This document shows positions 11,655 through 22,200 of a stretch of DNA of 64,000 bases, one piece after another. This stretch comes from Pseudocercospora fijiensis CIRAD86 (taxonomy: Eukaryota > Ascomycota > Dothideomycetes > Mycosphaerellales > Mycosphaerellaceae), in contig NW_006921541.1 in assembly GCF_000340215.1 (NCBI RefSeq), positions 2,453,527 to 2,517,526 on the forward strand. The letters run 5' to 3'. Both the position numbers and the translations under genes were made by a program. Under the pieces are notes generated by a model. That model was not told the DNA's origin, made no database searches, and saw only the letters and a program-made list of their open reading frames with translations. Positions within the stretch are counted from its first letter, which is position 1. Each line of letters begins with the position of its first letter.

Positions 11655-12914
11655 ATGACAACAAGGTCGCCGAGCAGTTGCTTGCGCGCTGTCTCGAGCT
11701 TTCACTCACCAAATCACCATGCCCTTTTCCGGCAAACCGCACTCCAGCGCACGCTCATAGCTTTCACCGGAAAGCAGCCACAAATATGTCGCTGGGCATC
11801 ATCCTCAAGCAGCTCCTCACAACCTGACCTGAGCAAACCGGAGCAAACCGCGTTAGCTGAAATCGAGGGCCTCAAGACCAGCGACCCAATAAATCCTTCG
11901 CGCTCCACCCTCCCACCGCCTCTCAAGCTACCAACCCGTCGATCAGAGAATATCGCTCTGTACTACTTCCGCATTGGCAGGGCATACGGTAGCTTCTACT
12001 GGGTCGGAATCAAGGCGGTTTGGTTCAACTACCAAGCTGCCACACAGTTACGGGAACGCATCAGGAGACAGGCTGGCGAGAAGAAGGTTTCTAGGAGTCA
12101 AGAGTTTGCTTTGATGACCAGATCTGAATTCCAGCTATTGGCTCGGAATAGTCATGATATCGGCAAGCTGCCGTTTTTTGGTCTCTTGGTTGCTCTGTTC
12201 GGGGAATGGCTGCCAGTCATCGTGCCTTTCATACCTGGCGCTGTTCCGGGAACCTGCCGCATCCCGAAGCAGATCGAGGGGATGAGGAAGAAAGCTGAGG
12301 AGAGGAGAAGGAGCAGCTTTAGGCAAGGTATCAGTGAGCCTGCTGAAGACCAATTGAGGTTGGAAGCTGCTGCAGATGCAAATTCTAGCACAGAATACCC
12401 AATTTCGCGCAAAGAGTATGCTGCACAGATGCTCTCGAAACTGCGAGATGATCAATTATTCCATCTGTCCTCGACACTGAATCTCCACAACCGAATATGG
12501 GACCGAATCCAGCTTCCACCCCCATCGTTTCTTCTGCGTCGCGGGCTCTCGAAGCATCTATCCTATCTGGGCAGCGATGATTTCCTCCTCGAGCGCTACG
12601 GAGGTGCCTTCAAGCTCAGCACCGAGGAGGTCGAAATTGCTTGTGAAGAGCGTGGTTTAGATGTGCTCGGCAGGCCCGAGCAGAAGCTGCGAGAAAATCT
12701 TACCTGGTGGCTGGCACGCCAGAAGGATGATAAAGGCAAAGGCTCGGCGATACTCGCGATGCTTTTTAGACGGTTAGAAATGCGGCAATGGCTCAAACTT
12801 CATCTCAGTGCTAATCCTTATTCGCAGGCCGAACGCATGGGAAGGACAAACTCCAGGTCAAACCAAAATCTCGAGAAAGTGACGCGTATGGAGACGATGT
12901 CACGTTTTGTATAG
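11655..12914 (+). CDS. LETM1 (ribosome-binding) domain mitochondrial protein
   Basis: A 419-aa protein, ATG 11655, no intron. The first ~45 residues are rich in Arg, Ser and Ala without acids (MTTRSPSSCLRAVSSFHS), as in a mitochondrial presequence. A hydrophobic segment FFGLLVALFGEWLPVIVPFI (about 175-195) forms the single inner-membrane helix. It is followed by the C-terminal LETM1/RBD fold: LSKHLSYLGSDDFLLERYGG, then EEVEIACEERGLDVLG and LRENLTWWLA. Family members (Letm1, Mdm38, Ylh47) sit in the inner membrane, contact mitochondrial ribosomes and affect K+/H+ exchange and protein export. This one is shorter than Mdm38 and lacks an EF-hand, so which paralogue it represents is undecided. Confidence 0.85.
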   Translation: MTTRSPSSCLRAVSSFHSPNHHALFRQTALQRTLIAFTGKQPQICRWASSSSSSSQPDLSKPEQTALAEIEGLKTSDPINPSRSTLPPPLKLPTRRSENIALYYFRIGRAYGSFYWVGIKAVWFNYQAATQLRERIRRQAGEKKVSRSQEFALMTRSEFQLLARNSHDIGKLPFFGLLVALFGEWLPVIVPFIPGAVPGTCRIPKQIEGMRKKAEERRRSSFRQGISEPAEDQLRLEAAADANSSTEYPISRKEYAAQMLSKLRDDQLFHLSSTLNLHNRIWDRIQLPPPSFLLRRGLSKHLSYLGSDDFLLERYGGAFKLSTEEVEIACEERGLDVLGRPEQKLRENLTWWLARQKDDKGKGSAILAMLFRRLEMRQWLKLHLSANPYSQAERMGRTNSRSNQNLEKVTRMETMSRFV

Positions 12915-13853
12915 ATAGATGACTGCAAGATATTTTTGGCCAGAGAATACATCCCGTCATTGCTTATTGCTTCGTTTCCGTGATTGGCTCACCTGCCGAG
13001 TCTGGCAATGGTTTGAAAGCATTTGAATGCATCTACCTGATGGTGGATGGTGGTTCCAACTGTCAGGCTGTGCTCACAGATCAGTTGTGGCGTCTTGATC
13101 TGTTAGGTGCTCTTTCAGTATTCGAAATCGTCCATTGGCACGCTAGTCACCACTCTGGCGTGTCTTTTACATTGACCTTTTAGGCTATCCTCACTTCTTA
13201 CCATATTGTCGTTGAAGGCTAAAGCAAAGGGGTCTCACCAAACTTATCACAGCCTTCTTGCTCATGCTTACCTTCGACCTCGTGGTATCGTTGGTGCTCA
13301 TCTAACCTCGGCGGCCACCAGAACGCAACCTGTTCGGGAATGAGCCACATATTCAAGACGCGTAATAGGATTCCGTGGAAAGTTCTGCAGGCGGAATAGC
13401 CGACTGGACCTTGATTGCCGATGGCGAATTCATGAGGGGAGTGTGCGATTGCTGTGCATGGAGCACTTGTCTAAGGTGTTGAGGAGTAGGATATTGTTGC
13501 AAGACATATAAGATCGGCATACGGAGCGTGGAGATCTCTGGGTCCAAGCAGTAAGACACAGGTCAGTAGTAGCCGTCTTGGAGACGGCACATGTTTCGCC
13601 TGGTGGCACAGGCCGACGATACATACTGCAGCTGAACTGACTCCCATTACAGATACGGTCCACTCCTCGATGGGGAGTCTGGGAGAGGTGTTGTCGAAGT
13701 AAGTACACACGCGCTGAAGAATTATTCCCAGGTAGTGCTTGAGCGGTTCCACGATTAATAAAATCAATGACTTTGATGAACGGTGTTGGGAAGCTTGCTT
13801 CGCCCAGTGCCCATAGCGTGAGACCGTATGCAAACTTCTAAGTTCTGTCATAT
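12915..13853. other. Gene-poor spacer, no supported gene
   Basis: Open frames of up to about 140 codons occur on the minus strand (13353-13890) but overlap each other, carry no recognisable domain and run into the inverted-repeat element at 13856. Base composition is ordinary, with no RIP skew. Nothing supported. Confidence 0.5.
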
Positions 13854-13855
13854 TA

Positions 13856-14196
13856 GACGGATTTCGCCACACTTTTGACCACCGCTCCAAGCACCGCTCC
13901 GTGGCTCGATTAGGCCGCCAAGCGCCAATATAGGCTTAGTTATCCGTCTCTTCCGCTGCACTGTAAATGCACCAGGTACGCGACGCGTAGAGCGTAGTCA
14001 GGTCCAGCGGCTCCTTCCACTAAGCTAAGCCGCTTTCATTCACTTGGCTTCCATATTAGGCTATAGAGCGACCGCTCCATAGCTGGAGCGGTCGCTCTAA
14101 AGGCCTGTGCTTAAGCACATGCCACCTGTCTATTCCACCAATTAGAAGGCCTCGAGCGGTGTTGGAGCGGTGGTCAAAAGTGTGGCGAAATCCATC
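13856..14196. mobile_element. MITE-like element with ~44-bp inverted ends and TA flanks
   Basis: The left end (from 13856, GACGGATTTCGCCACAC...) and right end (to 14196) are inverted copies over about 44 bp. There is one C/T mismatch at the third base and one single-base indel near position 36. Both ends are flanked by TA (13854-13855 and 14197-14198), the target duplication of Tc1/mariner/pogo-type elements. The 341-bp length has no coding capacity. A second, perfect 15-bp inverted repeat with a TAGC loop lies inside at 14065-14098. No RIP skew, so it is probably recent, or too short for RIP. Called non-autonomous by inference. Confidence 0.7.
14065..14098. repeat. Perfect 15-bp hairpin inside the MITE
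   Basis: AGAGCGACCGCTCCA and its exact reverse complement are separated by TAGC. It would form a strong cruciform or RNA hairpin. It may mark the end of a second, nested short element. Confidence 0.75.
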
Positions 14197-15344
14197 TATT
14201 GAAAGTAGTGTCACCTCGGGCTTTTCTTGATCTGTGTTTCGTGCACATCCTCTCACGGCAAGCAGGTGATATACATAGGATAGACGATTATTGGACCCTT
14301 GCTGCAGCAATGGCTCGTCTGCGATGCTCGGCTCAGTGGACGCCGCATTACTTGTTGAATCACCGCCGCTTAAAGCATTGTCATGCACTGCAGTCGGGCG
14401 GTGCGGTGCACAATGGCGGTCTCCTTGCAGCGCGGACAGCTCGCCACGTGTAACGCAGGAGAGACAGCATTTGACCTGACTCTTCAAAAATCAGGAGTAC
14501 ATACGGGCTCGCTCGAGGCGATGCAGTGTGGCTCATGCAGGAGGACCGATAGCATGCATTCATTCACCGCAAGAATTCGGCTGGAATTTCACCTCGAACA
14601 CTTGATTGACATTCCTCCAGCATTTTCTATCAGGAAAGCGTAATTCGTCCAGTAATAAGATGTGAATTGTCGGTGACGTGGAACCTTCTGACACATTTCT
14701 GGGCAGGCCGCCAATTTGCCGTGGCGGTCAGTGGCAGGTCTATGCAACCCCTTACGTCCTGCAGGCTGCAGGTACCGCCTGCACTGTCTGAGCATGGAGG
14801 CTGCACGCACGCCACGAGCATGTTTCATAGGCGTCGCGCAACCACCGCATTCGGGACGATGGTCGGCACTAGAGTAAGACTGCTGACAGCTACTGCGCTT
14901 CGTGTGCAGTACTGCAGAGTGCAGTCATATATTAAATGACATATATGTCTGATCAGGTCGACGGGTACGTTGCTGGTGGGGGTTGTGCGAGATGTGGTTG
15001 GCATTGGCAAGTGGCCCGAGTCACGGCCCGACGGGGAGGGCAAGGATCCTGAAACTTGCTGCGAGCTTGCATCAAGTTGCATGCATGGCTGGCTGGCGAG
15101 GAGGGTCGGCCACTGTCAGGTACCAGCGTTGGTGGAGGAGCTCTATAACATTTCAATCATACCGCAGCGTCCTGGGATGCCTTGGGCAGCGCACGCCGGA
15201 GAGTCGACGGTGTCGGGTATGTCACCGCGGATGTCAGGGTACGCGTACGATGGCACACCGATGGTATATCATCAACACTGGCTGGTCGACGTCTAATAAT
15301 TATCTAATAATACGAGCATCTGTGATGAGTAACTCTGCGATCAA
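14197..15344. other. Spacer between MITE and MULE
   Basis: About 1.15 kb with no convincing gene. Overlapping frames on both strands lack domains. CpA and TpG are present at normal density, so this stretch was not mutated like the neighbouring MULE and marks its outside. Confidence 0.5.
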
Positions 15345-15354
15345 CCCCACGTCC
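15345..15354. repeat. Target-site duplication, left copy (MULE)
   Basis: CCCCACGTCC, repeated exactly at 18785-18794 just outside the other inverted end. Mutator-like elements duplicate 8-11 bp, so the length fits. The first 8 bases could also be the true duplication, with CC belonging to the element. Confidence 0.75.
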
Positions 15355-15356
15355 CA

Positions 15357-15399
15357 TGTAACTAAATCAGAATCTTATCCTAATATATCAGAATCTCGG
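15357..15399 (+). repeat. MULE left terminal inverted repeat
   Basis: Forty-two of 43 bases match the reverse complement of 18739-18781. It begins TGTAACTAAATCAG. Confidence 0.9.
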
Positions 15400-15868
15400 C
15401 AACTACCGGTTCCTTACATAATGCTAAGCAATGCGACCGATTACTATGCGACACGCCTATAATAATGTCGTGCGCGAGAGCACATAATACTGTAGCGGTA
15501 GGTGAGTGAGTTCCGGGTTAGGTAGACTAGGTTTTTCAGTAGAATAAGTAAATATAGACCTCGAAACAGACTTCTTAACAGCAGTAGACTATATAAATAG
15601 CAACTAGTTACAATATTAGTATGCTCTGCTAGCATTTCGAGGCTCTACAACATATATAGGATCGTGCCCTATAGGCCGGCTATTCGCGAGAGGGTGGTCG
15701 TACTATATATCTATATTCTAGCTCGAGTGGTAACGCTTATAGTTAGGTACGAGGTTGCTAAGGGCTCCGTAGCTATAGTTGAATTGCTAGTTAACTATAT
15801 ACTGCTGTTGCTAGCTTAGAGTAAAGTACTATTGTTAGTTGCTAGGCGGTAGCATCTACTAGCTTAAT

Positions 15869-16012
15869 AGCGGAAGCATAGAACTAGGTAGTAGCGGAAG
15901 CATAGAACTAGGTAGTAGCGGCGGCATAGAACTAGGTAGTAGCGGCGGCATAGAACTAGGTGGTAGTAGCGGCATAGAACTAGGTGGTGGCAGCGGCATA
16001 GAACTAGGTAGT
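15869..16012 (-). repeat. Six 24-bp tandem units near the MULE 3' side
   Basis: About six copies of a 24-bp unit (AGCGGAAGCATAGAACTAGG + TAGT), diverging mainly by A/G changes. Read on the minus strand, where the transposase lies, each unit is 8 codons (about ATT*FYAA), so it probably encoded a C-terminal peptide repeat in which the stops replace Gln or Trp codons. Confidence 0.75.
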
Positions 16013-16506
16013 AGCTACTAGGGGGACTAATTGACTGGTGTTTCTACTAGTATAGGAAGACCTATAGAAGCCGTACCTGCTAGAGCCGTAGATAAGGGTC
16101 TCGAAGGTTGCTAAGCATATAGAAAGTCGTTACTATAGCAAGCTAAAGTGCAACCACTAGTACTTCTATAGCCGCAGCGACTCGTACAGCTCCGCTAGCA
16201 TATATACCTCTTCTTCCTTCGCTAAGTCGATTGTAAGTAAGCAATTAGAGGTGCAGTGCGACTAGGCTCGGCGTTGCGAATAGCCTCTTGCTAGTTAATA
16301 ATGGTTAGTGTCTCGTAACCTAGTAGCGGCGTAGCTCTGTTGCCTAAGTCTACTCGTTTAGGTCTAGTTGCTAACCTTCTCGTACTACTAAGTGTGCTAC
16401 GAGCCTTCCGTATAGCCTTTACCTTACGCTTCTACTTCCGTTTAAGAGGGTTGAGTTTCCTATCTTCTGACTGCTCTACAGCAGTTATAGTGCTACTAGG
16501 TACCTA

Positions 16507-18498
16507 CTAGTAGCTGTTAAACAACCGGACTTTAAGGACTCGTCGTCTATTAGAAGTAAGAAGCGCTCGTTGCTTACAACGGCACGGTAGACCGAAGGTT
16601 CTACGGAAGCCGCCGGAGCATGGTTTAGGTGTAAAATCGGGGTTAGACTGCATCTTTAAGAGCTCGTTCTTAGCTAGGTCTCGCTGACCTTCTGCTAGTT
16701 TGAGACCGTATGTAGAAACAAGGCGCACTACCTTATTAAAGTAGTTATTATTAAGGTACTTCGAACAGCCTATATTCTGTTCTTTACTAAGCTTAGAAGA
16801 ATACCTATCGATTTAATAGTCAAAGTAGCCTTCTAAGCGGTCGAGGAAGGTAAGAATGTCGCTCTTCGAAGTGGTAAGGAAGGCCTTTAGTCTAGCGTGT
16901 ATAGACTCGATAGGCGACGTTGTTATATTGCCGAAGTGCCTAGTTTTATCGACCTAGCATTTAACGGCCTTGTTGGCATATAGCTACCATTCTCGGTCTA
17001 GGTAATCGGCTATAATTATCCAGCTGTCGACGTTAAGTAAGTATAGACCTTCTTCTTCTAGTGCCTCTAGAATAGGCTTACCCTTCGAGAGCGAGACAAT
17101 AAGGCTACGGAAGTATTCAAATTCTCCTTCTATAGAAGCCGAAACAGCCTTATTAAACACCTTTATAAAGAACTCGGTCTCGACCGTAGCTTCTAGTCGC
17201 TTAGTCGTTAGATTAACGTACGTACTAATATAATACTTAGCATTAGCAAGAACAGCTGATCTTATATGCTAGCGGCAGACTATAGTTGGAAGCTCTAGAA
17301 ACATACGGTGAAGGGCATTAATAAGCGCTCGGTCTCTGTCGTATAGAAACATACGAGGTTCCTTGTAGTGTTGTTCTTCTAGTATCTTATTAAGACACTT
17401 TAGTGCGATAGTATAATTGCCTTACGCCTGTCCGTTTATTAGCATTATAGCTAATAGTATAACTTGGTTGAACTAGTTAAGCTAAGCTATTACGAAGAGC
17501 GGCAAATCGTAGTCGTTCGTCTTATAGGTGTAGTCTCTAAGTAATACGTCCGGACAATGCTTATAGAACTCAATTATCTTCGGGTAAGTAAAGAACACCT
17601 ATTAGAGGCGCGAGTCGTCGTCTTTAGTAGCTTCGGAAGTGTCGTTACTACTATCTTTAGGTTGAGGGTTGAGGCTAGTAAACTTAGCTAATTCTTCCGC
17701 TATAAAGTCGAAGTTAGACTTAAACTAGTAGCCCTGTTCCTTCAGTTGTTGTAACGACCTCTCGACTGCCGTTTTGCCGTCTAATTTGACTCGCTTTGCC
17801 TTCGCCTACGCATTTAATATGTCCTATAGCGACGGCGGTATAAAATGAGGGTTATCTAGGTTGCAGAAGTACTGTTTTGTTTAAGCGCGAATAGAGCGGA
17901 CAACAAGACCGCCCTTCGCTCTCAAATCTACTATAAACTTAACAACCTTCGAGCAGCGACAGCGCCGCCTATAGTTAGCAAGACAGATTAGCGCTACGGC
18001 GGCGTGGTTATAGTTATTCTGGTTCTAGTGTAAGGTCCAAGAACTATCAACTTCTTCCGGATTGTCTACGAATACTGAACAAGACTACCGACAACCAGTC
18101 TTCTTAGTACGCGCGTTTCTACACCGTTTGCTAGCGATCTTTCGCGCCTCCTTCTTTACATTCGCAGCGGCGGTTATCTTCGGCGTACTATACTTCGTAT
18201 AGCGGAAGGCGTAGTAGATAACCTCGTGTTCGTCGTTGCGCTTATAGCCAGTCTTATTAAGCTCAAATCCACGCTCTTAGCTCAGGTTCTGTATATATTC
18301 TTCGAGTTTATCGTACGTCTCGAAGGACTAGCTCTGCGGTGGCTCGATTTGCTAATATTCTTCCAGTGTAGGCACCATCTCATCGTCCGAGTCGCTCTGC
18401 CCTTCTTTATCACCATCCACCTCCGCCGAGCCATCTACCTCCGCCGAGCCATCTACCTCTACCGAGCCATCTACCTCCACCGAGCCATCCACCTCCAC

Positions 18499-18538
<40 letters not shown>

Positions 18539-18588
18539 AGGCCAGCGAGAAGGTCCGCTATCCATTTATCATCCGTACGAGTAGCCAT
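16507..18588 (-). pseudogene. MULE transposase, destroyed by RIP-type stops
   Basis: An ATG at 18588 starts MATRTDDKWIADLLAGLDSP, followed by polyproline and Glu-Val-Asp repeats. The same frame then continues through TAG/TAA stops with ETYDKLEEYIQNLS, ERGFELNKTGYKRND and YTKYSTPKITAAA (FAR1-type DNA-binding N-terminus). At about 16860-17040 it reads DSWIIIADYLDREW and HFGNITTSPIESIHARLKAF, the MULE transposase core. At 16507-16728 it reads PCSGGFRRTFGLPCRC, the SWIM zinc-finger-like end. Interrupting stops are TAG/TAA at positions expected to be Gln or Trp, as CpA-to-TpA mutation predicts. Small frameshifts are possible. No active product is expected. Confidence 0.82.
18417..18530. repeat. 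18-bp tandem repeats plus GGC microsatellite
   Basis: Near-identical 18-bp units (core CCGAGCCATCTACCTC) run into a (GGC)n tract at about 18500-18530. They encode the acidic Val-Asp-Gly-Ser repeats and polyproline of the dead transposase N-terminus. Unlike the rest of the element this stretch keeps many CpA sites. Confidence 0.8.
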
Positions 18589-18738
18589 AGCAGCGACAGC
18601 GATAATACAGCGAGCGATAGCGACAGCGACAGCGACAGTGAGGTCTATCCTAGGCGTAGATTCGGTGCAAGAGCAGGGGAACGCGACGCGCCTAACAAAT
18701 TACTATGGAAACACGCGTTATGCCGCTCTCGGCTGAAA

Positions 18739-18781
18739 CCGAGATTCTGATATATTGGGATAAGATTCTGATTTAGTTACA
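18739..18781 (-). repeat. MULE right terminal inverted repeat
   Basis: Partner of 15357-15399, ending ...GATTTAGTTACA. It is followed by GGG and then the target duplication. Confidence 0.9.
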
Positions 18782-18784
18782 GGG

Positions 18785-18794
18785 CCCCACGTCC
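18785..18794. repeat. Target-site duplication, right copy (MULE)
   Basis: CCCCACGTCC, identical to 15345-15354. See the left copy. Confidence 0.75.
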
Positions 18795-19208
18795 ATCGCC
18801 AATAATGGCGTGTTCATTGCCAATCCTGCCATCTCAGGTCTAGTGCGGTGATTGGTTTGGCCCTGGGCTGGCGCTTCGCTTCGCTTCACCCCTGAATGCG
18901 CGGCAGAAGCGCGCGAAGAGTTCTCGACGATCTGGTCAAGGAAAGTCCGCCTGGTCTTGCAGGCACTGAGCGCGCGCGCTTCTCGCACTGAACCGGGCAC
19001 GCACTTCGAGCGAGGCGAACACATGCACAGAGCCTGTCTGGACGGGTAGCGGTGTACCTGACCCCAACCAGCACCACGCATTAGAGTTTCAAAGCGTCCC
19101 ACCCAAGAACGCTGCGCATTATCGTTGCCGGGCGGAACCTCTGAGGTCTGCTGATTGAGCGGTGGACGCTGTGCAGATTCCGTCAGAGTGCAGTCCTACT
19201 CGGCTGCG
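18795..19208. other. Promoter/5' region of the Sec7 gene
   Basis: A 414-bp unmutated stretch between the MULE and the Sec7-PH start codon. The element inserted close to the presumed promoter. No TATA or other motif is assigned. Confidence 0.4.
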
Positions 19209-22200
19209 ATGGATACATACTATGCTCATGCATCCGCCTCTACTGCATCCTCCTCCGCTACTGCACGCCAGCCATCTCCACCCAACAGCCTATCCATCTC
19301 TGTGAGTCCACGGAAGAGCTCCAAGGGCTTCAGGGACGGCGCATCGACGTCGGCCGCCGGCATTGGGAGTCGTGGTGCAGCTGGTTATGGTCGAAGCCAG
19401 AGCCAGAGCCGGAGACAGAGCCACAGCCTGAGCCCTCCTCGCACGCCGCCGCCGAACCGTTCTCGCAACAAACGAAAGGGCAAACAGCCACTACGTCCGC
19501 GCCGGAGCCCTCGCCGCAGCCCAGTAGCACAGCAGCAGCCAGCACGACCTGCTGCCGCAGCCCTCATCGACGCTGCTGATGCCCGCCATTCGCATGGACT
19601 GTCCTGGAACTCAACCACGCGCGATTCCGTAGTCGAAAACCTGCTGTTCTCGCTGGACAACATCTCCCGCGGCGACCTGCCTCACGACACCATGAACGGA
19701 CCAGAAGACGAGGAACGACACCGCTACCTCTCGTCCTTGGCCACTCAATTCTCCGTGCCGAAAGACACTCGAGACACTCGAGCTCGGGGCCATACCTATT
19801 CATCGTCGACATCGGATTTCGACTCGCGGCCACTCAATGGCCACTCTCCGGCGAAGTCGACACGGTCGTCGACGTCGAAGACACGTCGAAGCAACAGCAG
19901 CTCCAACTTTGGCATTTCGAGCTTGACAGGTCGAGCAAAAGCCAACGGCAAAGCGAATGGCATTGGAAGAAACAGCATCGATACACAGAGACATATCGAC
20001 AATGGTAGTCTGTTTGGTGGAAAGCCAAGCAGTGATGGCGGAAGCACAACTCGTGGCTATGGAGCTGTGTTTGAGAGCAGCAGACTTGCTTGGGCTGGTC
20101 GCTCTATGAGCTTAGATCACATCCCAGGCGAGGCAGACGCACCTTCCGTGCTGGATCGCGGACGGCCTGTGCCTTCTGTGCATAGCAAGTACGATTCCAA
20201 TGACGCCGATGGTGCTGCACCCGAGCCGACCATCGCCGCGGGACCGCGAAAGAAGCAGAATCCATCAGCGACCGGTCCAGTATATGTTAATGCAGCACCT
20301 TCTACTAAGAAACAGCCGGCGTCACTGCGAAAGACGACCACTCAGACCGATTTAAGGTCGCAGGCTTTGCCAAGCCCTACTATTTCCCAAGAAATTAGGA
20401 ACCAGGCGGAAGCGTTCGTGCGTACCAGCACCATGCGCGGAGGCGCATCGATGGTGCCGGTGCCGCCAGCAATCTCCTCCAATTCTCTCAACAGCGTTGC
20501 TCCCAGTCCTGGCATATCGCACAGAAGGAGAGACCCATCTCCTCCGCGCGAAAAGCCCGGATTCTTCAAGCGCGTCTTCGGCGGCGCGTCGTCGCGTGTT
20601 GTCTCGTCGCCAGCGGAGCAGCGGCCAAGCTCAAACCAAGTGCACCACCACCACGACAGTGATGATCGGGCCAGCGCACCTGCCCGATCAATCTCGCGTG
20701 CTTCTGCGGCATCGCATGCAAAGACCGAATCCAGACAACCAACGTCGACCGGTACTGCCCAGAATGCCGCGCCCCACACGCTGAACAAGAAGCCATCATC
20801 GTTCTTTCGAAGACGGAAAAAGTCGACGTCAGAAGCGTTTCAGCCACCACCATTGCCAATCCCATCGACCATTCCCACCACGCTTAATGCCAACCTGACC
20901 GTGCACAAAGCTGAGCCGAGTCCTTCAATCAGCAGCTTGCGCAAGGTAATGGACCCTTTCCTGTCTCAGGATACACCTCCAATGCCAAGCAGTGTCACGG
21001 GCTTGAAGGAAGGCGCCTCCAGACCCCATACGCGCGACTCTGCTGCCGAGAACTCTGAAGACCCAGACATATTCCATACTGGCTACACACCGCCTCCAGA
21101 CGCCTCGCTTGCACCACCACCACCGCCGCCGCCGCCGCCGCCGACGTCTCGGCACCAAGAAGAAAGCCCAAACCTTAAAATGAAACTCAAAAAGCGAAGA
21201 CCAGATGGCCTTGCAACGACAGGCAGCCAGGATCTAACATCAACCACTTTCTTGCAACATCCTGGAACAGCTGCATCAAACGGGACTGTGCGGGATCCCG
21301 CGCAAGACGGTCCAAAGGTATCACCTCTGTCCGACGTGACTCCCACTGCATCGCATGAAGTCGGGCACATCTCGCGTCGTCGGCCAAGCACCGGCGATCG
21401 TATCATCTCGTCACAAGAAAACAGTCCAATCGAAGGCTCAAATCAGGCAATGCGAGATTTCAGTGCGGGTACCAATGTCAGCCTCACTTTGAACGAGGAT
21501 GGCTGGTATGTGAAGCCACACCCAGCTCCCGAGAGGCCACTATCCAAGAAGTCAGAGCGATTGCTTTTGCGACCAACATCTTCAGAGGAGCGACTGGACG
21601 GGCCAGAAGAGCTCTCGTCGATAGAAGGCTCTCAGGCATCACCAAAGATAAAATCGGAAAACTCGGAACATGCTCCCCAGCCGGAACCGATTTCCCCGGT
21701 GCTGGAAAAGTTCTTACACGAGCCAGAACCAAAGCTTCTTCTACCTACCGTGACAGTGGATGGCGGCACGCTCTCACGCAAGTCCAGCGATCCTACTATC
21801 ATCCGAGTGCCTTCGCCGCTCATAGATGAGGGTGCTGAATACAAGGAGCGCGCTCGCAGAATCTTTGAAGGTGATGAAGAGGATGTCCCAAAGTTTGACG
21901 CGTGTTCGTGGCTTGGCGAGAGAAACACTCTCAGTACCAAAACGCTGCATGCTTACATGAAGTTGTACGACTTCTCCGGCCTGAACGTTCTAGCTGCTCT
22001 CCGAAATTTGTGCTCAAAGCTGGTGCTGAGGGGCGAAACCCAGCAGGTCGACCGCATCATCACAGCACTTTCTGCAAGATGGTGCGAATGCAATCCGAGC
22101 CATGGCTTCAAGGCGCAGGATGTTGTGCACACAATATTCTACTCGCTGATCTTGCTGAACACCGACCAGCATCTTGCAGACATCGGCGAGAAGATGTCGA

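Larger units (their letters stand above)
15355..18784 (-). mobile_element. Mutator-like (MULE) DNA transposon, RIP-inactivated
   Basis: A 3.43-kb element bounded by 43-bp terminal inverted repeats (15357-15399 and 18739-18781) that differ at one base, a C-to-T change in CpA context. It is flanked by the 10-bp direct repeat CCCCACGTCC. The interior is strongly depleted of CpA/TpG and carries a stop-riddled minus-strand transposase. Family assignment rests on transposase motifs (LDREW, HFGNITTSPIESIHARLK, a CRC-type SWIM-like end), the inverted-end length and the duplication length. Confidence 0.85.

Noticed and set aside
14056..14487. 143-codon minus-strand frame crossing the MITE end
   Set aside because: It spans the boundary of an inverted-repeat element and has no recognisable domain or splice support.
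15869..16012. Possible CRISPR-like array
   Set aside because: The 24-bp units are directly adjacent with no spacers, lie inside a MULE and are in frame with its coding region; this is also a eukaryotic nuclear sequence.
18226..18750. 174-codon plus-strand frame with Arg/His/Tyr repeats
   Set aside because: It is antisense to the repeat-rich head of the MULE transposase; its repeats are the reverse reading of those tandem units.
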